NCBI RefSeq assembly: GCF_001894825.1
Contig: NZ_BCWY01000047.1
Coordinates: 1 to 64,000, forward strand
Direction of reading: 5' to 3'
From: Rhodococcus jostii NBRC 16295
GTDB taxonomy: Bacteria; Actinomycetota; Actinomycetes; Mycobacteriales; Mycobacteriaceae
Length of the DNA: 64,000 nucleotides
Shown here: in pieces, positions 55,709 through 64,000 of the stretch
How positions within the stretch are numbered: position 1 is the stretch's first letter
Layout of the letters: each line of letters starts with the position of its first letter
The notes under the pieces: model-generated
The model's database searches: none
What the model saw: the letters and a program-made list of their open reading frames with translations, nothing else
What the model was told of the DNA's origin: nothing
Translations under genes and position numbers: made by a program

Positions 55709-56326
55709 TCAGGTGCAGGTGGCCAGTGCGTGTTCGACGCGCTGCGCCACCTGCGCCGGCAGGGCTCCGCATTCCCCGTGCAGGGCGCGGGCGTTCAGCC
55801 GCCCGATGGCGACGCCGTCGGCGACCACCTCGTCGAGCAGTTCCTGCGAGATGCCGCTGGCGGCGAGGTCGAGCGCCGTGCACATCGGCGTGGTGATGCG
55901 GAGGGGGCCGACCTGCTCGCAGTCCTCCGGGCGGAGGGAACGCCGGTGCAACGCCAGCTGCTGCGTGGGCGAGGGCGGCGACAACACCGTGGAGAGGTGG
56001 ATGAACCGCGGGTACAGGTGCCCGAGACCGTGAAGTTCGGCGGCACTCTGATGCGAGACCGCGGCGGCGGCACCGAACCAGGTGCACCACTTCGCGAATT
56101 CCTCGAGATCGGAGTGCGGACAATCCTTCATGCGGAACAGATCTCGCTCGATCTTGACCCACGAGCCGTCGGCGACGTGCTCACCGATGTCGTCGGCAGC
56201 GAAACCGAGGCGCAGCACCTGCGCAGTGGTGAAGAAACCCGCCTGAGCCGTCGCGACGCGTGTCAGCTCTTCACCGACACCTTCGCGCTCCGGGTCACCG
56301 GGACGTGGAGCCAACCATCCGGACAT
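55709..56326 (-). CDS. AbiEi-type antitoxin domain protein (orphan)
   Basis: A 205-residue protein with an N-terminal winged-helix like AbiEi antitoxins (ATAQAGFFTTAQVLRLGF) and the C-terminal DUF/REase-like region (PMCTALDLAASG). No AbiEii nucleotidyltransferase toxin is adjacent, so it is probably a solitary regulator. It is convergent with rsr (18 bp apart). Confidence 0.75.
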   Translation of the reverse strand: MSGWLAPRPGDPEREGVGEELTRVATAQAGFFTTAQVLRLGFAADDIGEHVADGSWVKIERDLFRMKDCPHSDLEEFAKWCTWFGAAAAVSHQSAAELHGLGHLYPRFIHLSTVLSPPSPTQQLALHRRSLRPEDCEQVGPLRITTPMCTALDLAASGISQELLDEVVADGVAIGRLNARALHGECGALPAQVAQRVEHALATCT

Positions 56327-56360
56327 TCCCCTAGATTACTGGGCGTTTGTGGCACGTATC

Positions 56361-56412
56361 ACAATTTCTGCGGATCTCGGCGACCCGCCGCGGGCGCATT
56401 CACAGAAATTGT
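56361..56412. promoter_or_regulatory. Inverted repeat in a divergent promoter
   Basis: ACAATTTCTG (56361-56370) and CAGAAATTGT (56403-56412) are perfect inverse copies 32 bp apart, in the 113-bp gap between the AbiEi-type gene and the DUF2993 gene. AbiEi proteins often bind inverted repeats upstream of their own gene, so this may be its operator. Confidence 0.5.
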
Positions 56413-56439
56413 TCAGAGTTGTCGGGGAGAATCCGTGCA

Positions 56440-57207
56440 ATGGCAGCCCGAACGAACTCCGCACCCCGAAGTAACCGTGTGCTCGTCATCTCTCTCGTCG
56501 TCATCGCCGCGCTCGTCGCGGTCCTCGTCGGCGGCGAACTCTTCGTGCGCAACAGAGTCAAGACGTGCATGGCAGACCAGTTCGAGACCCAACTCGGCTC
56601 GCAGGTGGATGTGGGACTGAGCTGGAAGCCGGTCCTGCTGCAGTCGATCGACAAGAACGTCCCGTACATCACCATCGACTCCGACGACACGAAGTTCGGC
56701 CCCGCGCAGGGGATGCAGGTCCACGCCCAGGTCAACGACATCCGGATCGAGAACACCGCCGACAGCAGCGGCACCATCGGCAGCTCGGACGCGGACATCA
56801 CCTGGTCCACCGCGGGCATCCTCGCGACACTGCAGCAGCAGGCGTTCGGCTCGCTCATCAGCGGTGTCACCGCCGATTCGAGCGCGGGAACACTGAGGTT
56901 CTCCGTCGGCCCGGCCGGGCTCGCGGACCTGACCGTCAAACCGGAGGTCGTGAACGGGACCGTGAAGGTGCAGACGGTCGGTGCGGAGATCCTCGGTTTC
57001 GGTCTGCCCACCGACCTCGTGGACGGGGTCGTCCAGACCCTGACCTCGAGTCTGCAGACCTACCCGCTGGGTATGCAGCCGACGTCGTTGAAGGTCACCG
57101 ACGACGCCATCGAGATCACCCTCGAGGGCGGCGCGTACTCGATGCCTGCCGCCGGCACCCAGCAACAGCAGCAGGAACAGCAGAGCAGCTGCGGCCTCCT
57201 GGTCTGA
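56440..57207 (+). CDS. DUF2993 (LmeA-like) membrane-anchored protein
   Basis: A 255-residue protein with one N-terminal membrane helix (residues 14-35) and an extracytoplasmic DUF2993 domain. LmeA of this family acts in lipomannan elongation in mycobacteria, but the family is large, so the role is open. The C-terminus has a Gln-rich run followed by SSCGLLV. ATG 56440 has GGGGAGA upstream. It is convergent with deoC. Confidence 0.8.
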   Translation: MAARTNSAPRSNRVLVISLVVIAALVAVLVGGELFVRNRVKTCMADQFETQLGSQVDVGLSWKPVLLQSIDKNVPYITIDSDDTKFGPAQGMQVHAQVNDIRIENTADSSGTIGSSDADITWSTAGILATLQQQAFGSLISGVTADSSAGTLRFSVGPAGLADLTVKPEVVNGTVKVQTVGAEILGFGLPTDLVDGVVQTLTSSLQTYPLGMQPTSLKVTDDAIEITLEGGAYSMPAAGTQQQQQEQQSSCGLLV

Positions 57208-57219
57208 TCGACCGGCGGG

Positions 57220-57885
57220 TCAGTCGGGCAACCCGTCCAGGACGGCGCGGGTTCCCGACAGACCCAGCCGCGTCGCCCCGGCCGCGATCATGTCGAGCGC
57301 GGCCTGCGCGGTGCGGATCCCGCCGCTCGCCTTGACCCCGATCCGCCCGTCCACGGTCTGCGCCATCAGCCGCACCGCTTCCACGGTCGCTCCCCCGGCC
57401 GGGTGGAACCCGGTGGACGTCTTCACGAAGTTCGCACCGGCACGCTCGGCGGCCCGGCACGATTCGACGATCGCCTCGTCGGTGAGCGCCGCGGTCTCGA
57501 GGATCACCTTGAGGACGGTGCTGTCGCCGACGGCCTCCCGCACGGTGAGGACGTCGGCCAGCACCGCATTGAAGTCGCCGGCCACGGCGGCGCCGATGTC
57601 GATCACCATGTCGATCTCCTGCGCGCCCTGATCGACGGCGAGCCGGGCCTCGGCGCCCTTGACCAGCGAGTGGTGCTTCCCCGAGGGGAACCCGACCACC
57701 GCCGCGGTCACGAGGCCGGGCGCCTTGACCGGAAGCATCGACGGCGACACGCAGACGGCGAGCACACCGAGTGCACGCGCCTCGACGATCAGCGCCTTCA
57801 CGTCGTCGGTGGTGGCCTCGGGCTTGAGGAGCGTGTGGTCGACGAGGTCGGCCACCTGGGAGCGGGTCAGTGCAACGTCGGACAT
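57220..57885 (-). CDS. deoC: Deoxyribose-phosphate aldolase
   Basis: A 221-residue class I aldolase that splits 2-deoxyribose-5-phosphate to acetaldehyde and glyceraldehyde-3-phosphate in nucleoside breakdown. The Schiff-base Lys155 is in NFVKTSTGF; the second lysine is in [13 protein letters not shown] 57885. Confidence 0.96.
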   Translation of the reverse strand: MSDVALTRSQVADLVDHTLLKPEATTDDVKALIVEARALGVLAVCVSPSMLPVKAPGLVTAAVVGFPSGKHHSLVKGAEARLAVDQGAQEIDMVIDIGAAVAGDFNAVLADVLTVREAVGDSTVLKVILETAALTDEAIVESCRAAERAGANFVKTSTGFHPAGGATVEAVRLMAQTVDGRIGVKASGGIRTAQAALDMIAAGATRLGLSGTRAVLDGLPD

Positions 57886-57942
57886 ACCTGTGAGCTTCGC
57901 ACAATGCCGTCCGGGGCTTGCGGCACGGCCTAGCATCGCCGT

Positions 57943-58776
57943 ATGAGTGATCCGGGATCGATCTTCGACGAGGCGCGGCGCGAGTTCGACCGGCTGACGA
58001 CGGCCGTGTGGGCGCCGGCCGGGCAGTCGCTCGCCTTTCAGCTCGGCCTGCGCCCCGGCGACGCCGTCCTCGACGTGTGCTGCGGCGCAGGGTCTTCGGC
58101 GTTGCCCGCCGCCACCGCGGTGGGGCCGTCGGGTCTCGTCCACGGGGTCGACCTGTCCGACGAACTCCTGGAGCAGGGCCGGGTCAAGGCGTCGGAACGC
58201 GGACTGCAGAACATCGAGTTCGTCTGCGCGGACGCCACCACCTGGGAGCCGCCGAGCACCGTCCCGGACGCCGGTTACGACGCGCTCGCCTGCTCGTACG
58301 GCGTGTTCTTCCTGCCCCACATGGATGCCGATTTCACCCGGCTCGCGGGCCTCGTCCGGCCTGGTGGGAAGGTCGGGATGACGGTGTGGCGGCGGGGGGC
58401 GTTGCGCGACTTCGCGGACGCGTTCCACGACGCCGTGGCCCGGCATCGGGAACCCGCGCCCGAACCGGCCGGGTCGCCGTTCGATCCGCTCGAACGCATC
58501 GACACCCCGGATGCGCTCCACCAGTGGCTGGGCGAGCTGGGCGCGCACTCGACCGAGGTCCGGGAACTGTCCAACATCATTCCCGCCACCCCCGAGTTCG
58601 CCTGGGACCTCGTCCTGGGTGGGAACTTCCGCCGCGCACTCGCCCCGTTCGACGACCGGACGGTCGAGCAGATCCGACTCGATCTCCTGCAGCTGCTCAC
58701 CGAGCGCGCGATTCACGACGTCGACGCAGGCACCCTCGTCGGCACCGCCGTGGTGAACGGCCGGAGCGCGACCTGA
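57943..58776 (+). CDS. Class I SAM-dependent methyltransferase
   Basis: A 277-residue methyltransferase of the UbiE/Coq5 type: [16 protein letters not shown] (motif I), [22 protein letters not shown] and [10 protein letters not shown]. The acceptor is unknown. It is divergent from deoC and 13 bp before purU. Confidence 0.85.
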   Translation: MSDPGSIFDEARREFDRLTTAVWAPAGQSLAFQLGLRPGDAVLDVCCGAGSSALPAATAVGPSGLVHGVDLSDELLEQGRVKASERGLQNIEFVCADATTWEPPSTVPDAGYDALACSYGVFFLPHMDADFTRLAGLVRPGGKVGMTVWRRGALRDFADAFHDAVARHREPAPEPAGSPFDPLERIDTPDALHQWLGELGAHSTEVRELSNIIPATPEFAWDLVLGGNFRRALAPFDDRTVEQIRLDLLQLLTERAIHDVDAGTLVGTAVVNGRSAT

Positions 58777-58789
58777 AAGACTGGTGCCC

Positions 58790-59674
58790 ATGAGCGCTGC
58801 TTCGACCGAGGACCACCGGTACGTTCTTTCCCTCGGCTGCCCCGACCGCACCGGCATCGTCGCCCGGATCTCGACGTTCCTCGCCGACGTGGGCGGCTGG
58901 ATCGTCGAGGCGGCGTACCACGCCGACGCCGACACCGGCTGGTTCTTCACCCGCCAGGCCGTCCGCGCGTCTTCGGTCGACATGTCCATCGAGGAACTCC
59001 GGGAGCGCTTCGCGACGGTCGCCGCCGAGCTGGGTCCCGAAACCGAGTGGACGGTGTCCGACACCGGTGAGCGCAAGCGGGTGGTGCTGCTGGTGAGCAA
59101 GGAGGCGCACTGTCTCCACGACCTGCTGGGCCGCGCGGCCGGCGGCGAGTTGCCCGCCGACATCTGCGCGGTGATCGGCAACCACCGCGACCTCGAAAAC
59201 GTCACGCGACAGCACGGCATCGACTTCCATCACGTGCCGTTCGCGAAGGACCCCGCCGACCGCGGGCCCGCATTCGAGCAGGTGCGTGAACTGGTCGACG
59301 CCCACGATCCCGACGCCGTGGTGCTGGCGCGGTTCATGCAGGTGCTGCCCTCGGACCTGTGCGAGCACTGGGCGGGCCGGGCGATCAACATCCACCACAG
59401 CTTCCTGCCGTCGTTCGTCGGTGCCCGCCCGTATCACCAGGCGTTCGCCCGCGGCGTGAAGCTGATCGGCGCCACCTGCCACTACGTGACGGCCGAGCTC
59501 GACGCGGGCCCCATCATCGAGCAGGACGTGATCCGCGTCGATCACGCCGACGAGGTCGCGGACATGGTCCGGCAGGGTCGCGACATCGAGAAGCTCGTGC
59601 TCTCCCGCGGCCTGCGCTGGCATCTCGAGGACCGCGTCCTCGTGCACGGCCGTAAGACGGTGGTCTTCAGCTAG
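58790..59674 (+). CDS. purU: Formyltetrahydrofolate deformylase
   Basis: A 294-residue enzyme that hydrolyses 10-formyl-THF to formate and THF, feeding PurT and balancing one-carbon pools. N-terminal ACT domain ([17 protein letters not shown]) and C-terminal formyltransferase domain with [11 protein letters not shown] and [14 protein letters not shown] 58790. Confidence 0.95.
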   Translation: MSAASTEDHRYVLSLGCPDRTGIVARISTFLADVGGWIVEAAYHADADTGWFFTRQAVRASSVDMSIEELRERFATVAAELGPETEWTVSDTGERKRVVLLVSKEAHCLHDLLGRAAGGELPADICAVIGNHRDLENVTRQHGIDFHHVPFAKDPADRGPAFEQVRELVDAHDPDAVVLARFMQVLPSDLCEHWAGRAINIHHSFLPSFVGARPYHQAFARGVKLIGATCHYVTAELDAGPIIEQDVIRVDHADEVADMVRQGRDIEKLVLSRGLRWHLEDRVLVHGRKTVVFS

Positions 59675-59681
59675 TCGCCGG

Positions 59682-59698
59682 CACCGTCGCTGACGGTG
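59682..59698. terminator. Small bidirectional hairpin between purU and the hydratase gene
   Basis: CACCGTC and GACGGTG form a perfect 7-bp stem with a GCT loop, 7 bp after purU and 3 bp before the hydratase stop on the other strand. Confidence 0.55.
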
Positions 59699-59701
59699 AT
59701 G

Positions 59702-60544
59702 TCAGCGGTACACGTCGGGCAGGCCGTCGGACACCGACTGGGGGAAGTCGGGTTGCCGCTTGTCCAGGAACGCCGCGACCCCTTCGCGGACGTCGGCCGA
59801 GGCGCCGCGTACGTGGATGGCGATCGACTCGGCCCGGTGAGCCACCTCGGGGCTGTCGGCCCCGAGCATTCTCCACATCAGCTGCCGGGTCAGTGCGACG
59901 GAGACGGGCGAGGTGCCCGCCGCCAGTTCGCGCGCCACCTCGATCGCTCTCGGCAGCACGCGGTCGGTGGCGACGACCTCACGGACGAGGCCGCGTTCGA
60001 GCGCCTCTGCCGCTGACACCATCTTGCCGCCGACGGCCCACTCGACGGCGGTCGAGATGCCGACGATCCGGGGCAGGAACCAGGTGGAACATGCCTCCGG
60101 CACGAGCCCCCGACGGGTGAACACGAAGCCGAACTTCGCAGTGTCCGAGGCGATCCGGACGTCGGCGGGCAGCGTCATCGTCACGCCGACCCCGGCCGCC
60201 GGACCGTTGATCGCCGCGATCACCGGTTTCGTCGAACGGTAGATCCGCAGCGACGTCTGGCCGCCCGAATCCGGGGGCGCCTCACCGGTGTCCGGGTCGT
60301 CGTCGGTGACGAACGTGTCGCCGCCCGCCGCGAGGTCCGCGCCCGCGCAGAAGGCGCGACCGGTTCCGGTCAGGACGATCGCTCGGACCGAATCGTCCGC
60401 GTCGCACTCGTCGAAGACTTCGATGATCCGATCCCGCATTTCGAGAGTGAACGCGTTGAGCCGGTCCGGACGATTCAGTCGCACGACGGCGATCTCCTCG
60501 TGGCGTTCCAGCACGACGACGCTCTCGACACCGACACTCGTCAT
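59702..60544 (-). CDS. Enoyl-CoA hydratase/isomerase family protein
   Basis: A 280-residue crotonase-fold protein: RAFCAGADLAAGG for the first oxyanion loop and INGPAAGVGVTMTLPADVRIA. The catalytic Glu pair reads RGLVPEACSTWFLPR, with one Glu kept. It may hydrate a medium-chain or aryl enoyl-CoA. It lies 43 bp downstream of the ligase on the same strand. Confidence 0.88.
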   Translation of the reverse strand: MTSVGVESVVVLERHEEIAVVRLNRPDRLNAFTLEMRDRIIEVFDECDADDSVRAIVLTGTGRAFCAGADLAAGGDTFVTDDDPDTGEAPPDSGGQTSLRIYRSTKPVIAAINGPAAGVGVTMTLPADVRIASDTAKFGFVFTRRGLVPEACSTWFLPRIVGISTAVEWAVGGKMVSAAEALERGLVREVVATDRVLPRAIEVARELAAGTSPVSVALTRQLMWRMLGADSPEVAHRAESIAIHVRGASADVREGVAAFLDKRQPDFPQSVSDGLPDVYR

Positions 60545-60587
60545 TTCTTCCTCTTCCTGTTCGTCTGATCACGGTGTGGGTGGAGCA

Positions 60588-62105
60588 TCAGCGCACCTTC
60601 GAGAACCTCTCGGACACGTCCCGGTACTCGGAACGGATCGCGGTCTTCGACAGCTTTCCGCTGGGGAGGCGCGGCAGGGGTTCGTTCCGGATCACGACGT
60701 ATCGGGGCACCTTGTAGTCGGCGACCAGTCGGTCGCAGTGCTCGATGATGGTGGCCTCGTCGACGTCACCGGTGACCGTCACGATCGCCGCCGGAGTCTC
60801 ACCGAACCGCGAGTCCTTCGCGGCGATCACCGCGACTTCCTCCACTCCCTCGATCTCACCGATCACTCGCTCGAGTTCCACGGGTGAGATGTTGATTCCT
60901 CCCGTGATGATGAGGTCCTTGAGCCGGTCGACGAACTGCAGACGCCCTTCGCTGTCCCGCGTTCCCAGATCGCCGCTGTGCAGCCACCCGTCCTGCAGCG
61001 CGGCGGCGGTGGACTCCTCGTCGTTCCAGTAGCCCGGTGTGACGCCCGGTCCGCTCAGGAGGATTTCGCCTTCCTCACCGGGGTCGGCCTCGGTCCCGTC
61101 CGGGCGGACAACTTTCATCTCGGTGAAGATGGAGCCGTTTCCGCAGGTCTCGGGGTGGTCGAACGCCTCACTCACCAGAGTGGCGGTCGCGACTCCCCCG
61201 GCCTCCGTCATTCCGTAGATCTGGCGGAGCGCCACCCCCTTGTCCGCCCACCGCTGCAGCAGGGCGGGGGCGACGGCGGCGCCGCCGACGATCGCGGTGC
61301 GCAGCGAACCGAGGTCGGCGTCCTCGAACTCCGGGGCGCGGGAGATGGCGTCGAAGATCAAGGGGACGCCGAAGAGGGCCTGGACCCGGTGCTCGCTCAG
61401 CAGTGCCGCGGCACGTCCGGGTTTCAGCTCGCGTTCGATGATGATGGTGCCGCCCAGCACGGTGGTCATGAGGAGACCCCACACGAGGCCGGGTGTGAAG
61501 ACCAGAGGCAGAACCAGCAGCGTCGTCGACCCGGGCCGCAGCCCTTCCTCCGTCAGCGACGCCTCGAAGACGATGTTCAAGAGGGTGCGGTTGGTGCAGA
61601 TGACACCCTTGGAGAGCCCTGTCGACCCGCTGGTGAACAGCAGCGCCGCCGGCTCGTCGGGTCCGACGTCGATCCGGAAATCGTCGACGCCGCCACTGCG
61701 CAGCACCGAGAATTCGTCGAAGGGCAGCGAGTCGAATACGTCGCCCAGGACGCGCGTCTGCTCGACCGAGTCGCCGTACACGGCAGGCGCAATCACCAGG
61801 CGGGCTCCGGCGTCGTCGATCACCTTGCGCAGTTCCGCCGGCTTGAGCCGCGGGTTCAACGGTACGAGGACTGCGCCCGCCTTGAGGACGCCGAGGGCGA
61901 TCGCCGGCCATGCGAGCGAGTTCGGGCCGAGTACACCGATGCGATCGCCCGCCTCGATCCCGGCCTCGGCGATCCGGCGGGCGATTCGGCTCGACCAATC
62001 CTGCAGTTCCCGGTACGTGAGCGCGTCGTCGTCCACGACGATCGCCCGCCGGTCGCCCTTCGTCGCCGCCCACCAGTGCAATGCCGACCCGATTGTCGCA
62101 GCCAT
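60588..62105 (-). CDS. Acyl-CoA ligase (AMP-binding)
   Basis: A 505-residue ANL-family ligase with LLFTSGSTGLSKGV, QIYGMTEAGG, GWLHSGDLG and the catalytic Lys in PLPRLPSGKLSKTAIR. It resembles medium- or short-chain/aryl acyl-CoA ligases; the acid is unknown. ATG 62105; GTG 62111 is also possible. A dyad lies about 75 bp upstream. With the hydratase and the reductase further up it forms a catabolic cluster. Confidence 0.88.
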   Translation of the reverse strand: MAATIGSALHWWAATKGDRRAIVVDDDALTYRELQDWSSRIARRIAEAGIEAGDRIGVLGPNSLAWPAIALGVLKAGAVLVPLNPRLKPAELRKVIDDAGARLVIAPAVYGDSVEQTRVLGDVFDSLPFDEFSVLRSGGVDDFRIDVGPDEPAALLFTSGSTGLSKGVICTNRTLLNIVFEASLTEEGLRPGSTTLLVLPLVFTPGLVWGLLMTTVLGGTIIIERELKPGRAAALLSEHRVQALFGVPLIFDAISRAPEFEDADLGSLRTAIVGGAAVAPALLQRWADKGVALRQIYGMTEAGGVATATLVSEAFDHPETCGNGSIFTEMKVVRPDGTEADPGEEGEILLSGPGVTPGYWNDEESTAAALQDGWLHSGDLGTRDSEGRLQFVDRLKDLIITGGINISPVELERVIGEIEGVEEVAVIAAKDSRFGETPAAIVTVTGDVDEATIIEHCDRLVADYKVPRYVVIRNEPLPRLPSGKLSKTAIRSEYRDVSERFSKVR

Positions 62106-62177
62106 CTCCACTCAACCTTCCGCCGTCGCCGTCAGGCGACATCGATGTTGCGGCGGACGCCTGCGCGCCACCGCCAA

Positions 62178-62196
62178 AACCTATTATCTATAGGTT
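62178..62196. promoter_or_regulatory. Operator-like dyad upstream of the acyl-CoA ligase
   Basis: AACCTAT and ATAGGTT (7-bp arms, 5-bp centre) form an AT-rich dyad that stands out from the GC-rich surroundings, just past the MFS remnant stop and 73 bp upstream of the ligase. It fits a GntR/MarR-size operator. No regulator gene is in the window. Confidence 0.45.
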
Positions 62197-63126
62197 AACT
62201 GATGCAGTACCGAATCGGACACCCCGATCGGCACGATTTCTCCTCGAGCGTTCGGCACCCACGATGGCCAGTCCGGCCGCGCCGGCCGCCGCCCCGCCCA
62301 CCCAGAACCCGATCACGAACGCCTGCTCGGACGCCAGGCCCGTACCGGCGACGGTCACGGACGCGAGCAGCGTCGCCACCAGCGCACTGGCAAGCGAACT
62401 TCCGAAGGTTCGCGCAATCGCGTTGATGCCGTTGGTGAATCCGGTGAATTCGGACGGCACTGCGTCGACGAGCAACGCCGGCAGCGCCGCGTAGGACGCG
62501 CTCACGAAGACGTTGATCACGACGAGCGCCACCACCACCTGCCACAGCCGGGCGTGGGCCAGCGCCAGCATCGCGAATCCGGCGACCCCGATCCCGCAGG
62601 CTCCGAATGCATCACGCCGGCGGCGACCATGCCCAGTCCCCCGCCGACGGCGAGAATCCCCGACATCAGCCCGATCGCATTCACGAGCCGGCGAGGGCCG
62701 AGACGACCTCGCAGCACGGCGACGCCGATCGGGAACAAGGCGAACGACACCCCCTGGAGGACTCGCCCGAAGACGAGGACCGGGAGATATTCGGTCATGG
62801 TGCACAGCACCGAACCGAGGAGCACCACGACGAGGGTGCCCAGCAGAACCGGGGCGCGGACCGCGCTGATCGGCGAGTCTGTCCAGTACCGGCGTGCACA
62901 CGGCCGCGGCGAGCAGGTTCGCCGTGATCACCCAGCCCACGGCGGCCGAATCGACACCGAGCTGGGAAGCCATGGCGGGGAGCAATGGCACCACTGCCGT
63001 CTGTATCACCGCCGTGGTCATGACGACGAAGCACAGTGCCGCGACCAGCAGCCGATCACGTGTCGCGGAGTGTCGAACCGGGTGGGGTCGCGCGACTGTG
63101 ATCGACTCCTCGCCCGTCGCCACCAT
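62188..63126 (-). pseudogene. MFS transporter remnant with two frameshifts and an internal deletion
   Basis: Transporter sequence changes frame twice. From ATG 63126 the N-terminal helices are in frame (VVMTTAVIQTAVVPLLP...TPVLDRLADQ). Near 62851-62855, in a GGGG run, the sense moves to a second frame (VVVLLGSVLC...GLMSGILAVGGGLGMV). Near 62609-62618 it returns to the first frame (GVAGFAML to the stop). The second shift also seems to skip several central helices: at about 312 codons the whole is some 100 residues shorter than normal. So it is probably a pseudogene; sequence errors could explain the shifts but not the missing middle. Confidence 0.75.
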
Positions 63127-63129
63127 CTA

Positions 63130-64000
63130 CTACAGATCCAGGATCAGCTTGGGTGTGCAACTCCGGGACACGCAGATCATCATTGCGTCGTTCTCCGCCT
63201 GCTCGTCCTCACTGAGGACGGAGTCGCGATGATCGGGAGTGCCGCCGAGCACCGCGACCTCACAGGTTCCGCAGGTGCCCTCGCGGCACGAGAAGTCGGC
63301 GTCGACGCCCTCCCGGAGGACGGCGTCGAGGATCGTCTCGTCCGCGGCGACCTGCACCGCCTTTCCCGTTCGGTCGAGTTGGACCTCGAAGGCACCGTCG
63401 TCGGCGCCTGCCGGAACCTCCTTCGGCGCGAAGCGTTCGACGTGGAGCGTGACGTGGGGGCGTTCGCGGCACGCCGATTCGATCGCCTGCAACAACGGTT
63501 CCGGCCCACAGCAGTAGACGACGGTTCCGGGCTCGACCTCGTCGAGGGCCGCGCCGAGATCGAGGTGGCCGTGCTGGTCCTGCGGACGAATGCGCACCCG
63601 TTCGGGGTGTGTTTCCGCGAGTTCGTCGGCGAATGCCATGCTCGCTCGGGTCCGGCCGCCGTAGAGCATCTGCCACGACGTTCCCTTCGCCTCCACTTCC
63701 CGCACCATGGGGAGAAGTGGTGTGATGCCGATCCCGCCGGCCACGAACAGGTACGAGTCGGCATCGACGAGCGCGAAGTGGTTCCGGGGGCCGCCCACCG
63801 CGACGACGTCGCCGGTGTCGAGCTTGTCGTGGACGAAGATCGAGCCGCCCCGGCCGTCGGCCTCGCGCAGGACCGCCACGGTCAGCGACGTCGTGTCACC
63901 GGGGTCCCCGCAGAGGGAGTACTGACGGGTGATCGTGTCGTCGAGGATCAGATCGACGTGCGATCCCGGCGTCCAGGCCGGGGCCGTCGCACCGTCGTGG
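63130..64000 (-). CDS. VanB/phthalate-dioxygenase-reductase-type oxidoreductase (5' end outside the window)
   Basis: The last 290 residues of an iron-sulfur flavoprotein reductase. The flavin-binding motif RQYSLCGDP, the NAD motif FVAGGIGITPLLPM and YCCGPEPLL are followed by a C-terminal plant-type [2Fe-2S] domain with CREGTCGTCEV and a final Cys. This order (flavin, NAD, ferredoxin at the C-terminus) is that of reductases for Rieske oxygenases such as vanillate demethylase. The oxygenase should lie beyond the window. It ends 3 bp before the MFS remnant. Confidence 0.9.
   Translation of the reverse strand, partial: HDGATAPAWTPGSHVDLILDDTITRQYSLCGDPGDTTSLTVAVLREADGRGGSIFVHDKLDTGDVVAVGGPRNHFALVDADSYLFVAGGIGITPLLPMVREVEAKGTSWQMLYGGRTRASMAFADELAETHPERVRIRPQDQHGHLDLGAALDEVEPGTVVYCCGPEPLLQAIESACRERPHVTLHVERFAPKEVPAGADDGAFEVQLDRTGKAVQVAADETILDAVLREGVDADFSCREGTCGTCEVAVLGGTPDHRDSVLSEDEQAENDAMMICVSRSCTPKLILDL

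Overview
The window is high-GC actinobacterial DNA, most likely from a Rhodococcus of the opacus/jostii type. The gene order follows the mycobacterial core chromosome from the deoC/murB end to the cytochrome c biogenesis end: deoC, lipoprotein L,D-transpeptidase and murB, ROK regulator, mshA, gpm, senX3-regX3, ppx, proC, bS22, NAD epimerase/acyltransferase, HAD phosphatase, rex-hemA-hemC-hemD, hemB, hemL, the ccs genes. Mycothiol synthesis, SenX3-RegX3 and bS22 point to a mycolate-group actinomycete. Many genes are packed tail to head with ATGA or GTGA overlaps.

Layout. 1-6.5 kb: a System II cytochrome c biogenesis operon on the minus strand (histidine phosphatase, TlpA-like thioredoxin lipoprotein, ccdA, resB, ccsB), interrupted between ccdA and resB by an opposing lone tnpB. 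6.6-13.6 kb: hemL, then a small tyrosine/4-hydroxyphenylpyruvate group (VOC protein, SDR, hpd) divergent from an Lrp-type regulator, DUF427 and a long acyl-CoA dehydrogenase/oxidase. 13.5-21.6 kb: small membrane proteins, hemB and the rex-hemA-hemC-hemD redox/tetrapyrrole operon. 21.7-32.2 kb: HAD phosphatase, acyltransferase, epimerase, the 33-residue ribosomal protein bS22, an excisionase-like HTH protein beside 18-bp direct repeats, proC, thioesterase, a MerR-type regulator with a large operator-like dyad, ppx. 32.2-39.1 kb: secreted protein, senX3-regX3, gpm, 4-coumarate-CoA-ligase-like gene with a CRP/GlxR-type site, YbjN protein, mshA. 39.1-45.3 kb: hydrolase, MFS, PIG-L deacetylase, thioesterase, a tocopherol-cyclase-like protein, isochorismatase, DUF742. 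45.4-52 kb: ROK regulator with a candidate polycysteine leader peptide, chorismate mutase, TauD-like dioxygenase, SDR, L,D-transpeptidase, murB. 52-59.7 kb: DUF2505 pair, methyltransferases, the Ro60 (TROVE) gene with its RNAs, deoC, purU. 59.7-64 kb: an acyl-CoA catabolic cluster (hydratase, ligase, broken MFS transporter, VanB/phthalate-dioxygenase-type reductase running off the window).

The most interesting locus is 53.8-55.7 kb. A Ro60/Rsr gene is preceded by two adjacent structured RNAs that fold as Y RNAs on inspection. The first carries a circularly permuted tRNA-like domain (T arm, then 3' acceptor strand, a 4-nt loop, then 5' acceptor strand and a canonical D arm) on a 12-bp closing stem. 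The second has a 14-bp closing stem and a compact tRNA-like head in normal order with D-like and T-like arms. Other leads are the tnpB insertion, the candidate cysteine-rich leaderless upstream ORF, two families of long intergenic palindromes, and several dyad operators. All folds and motif calls were made by eye; no search or folding program was run.
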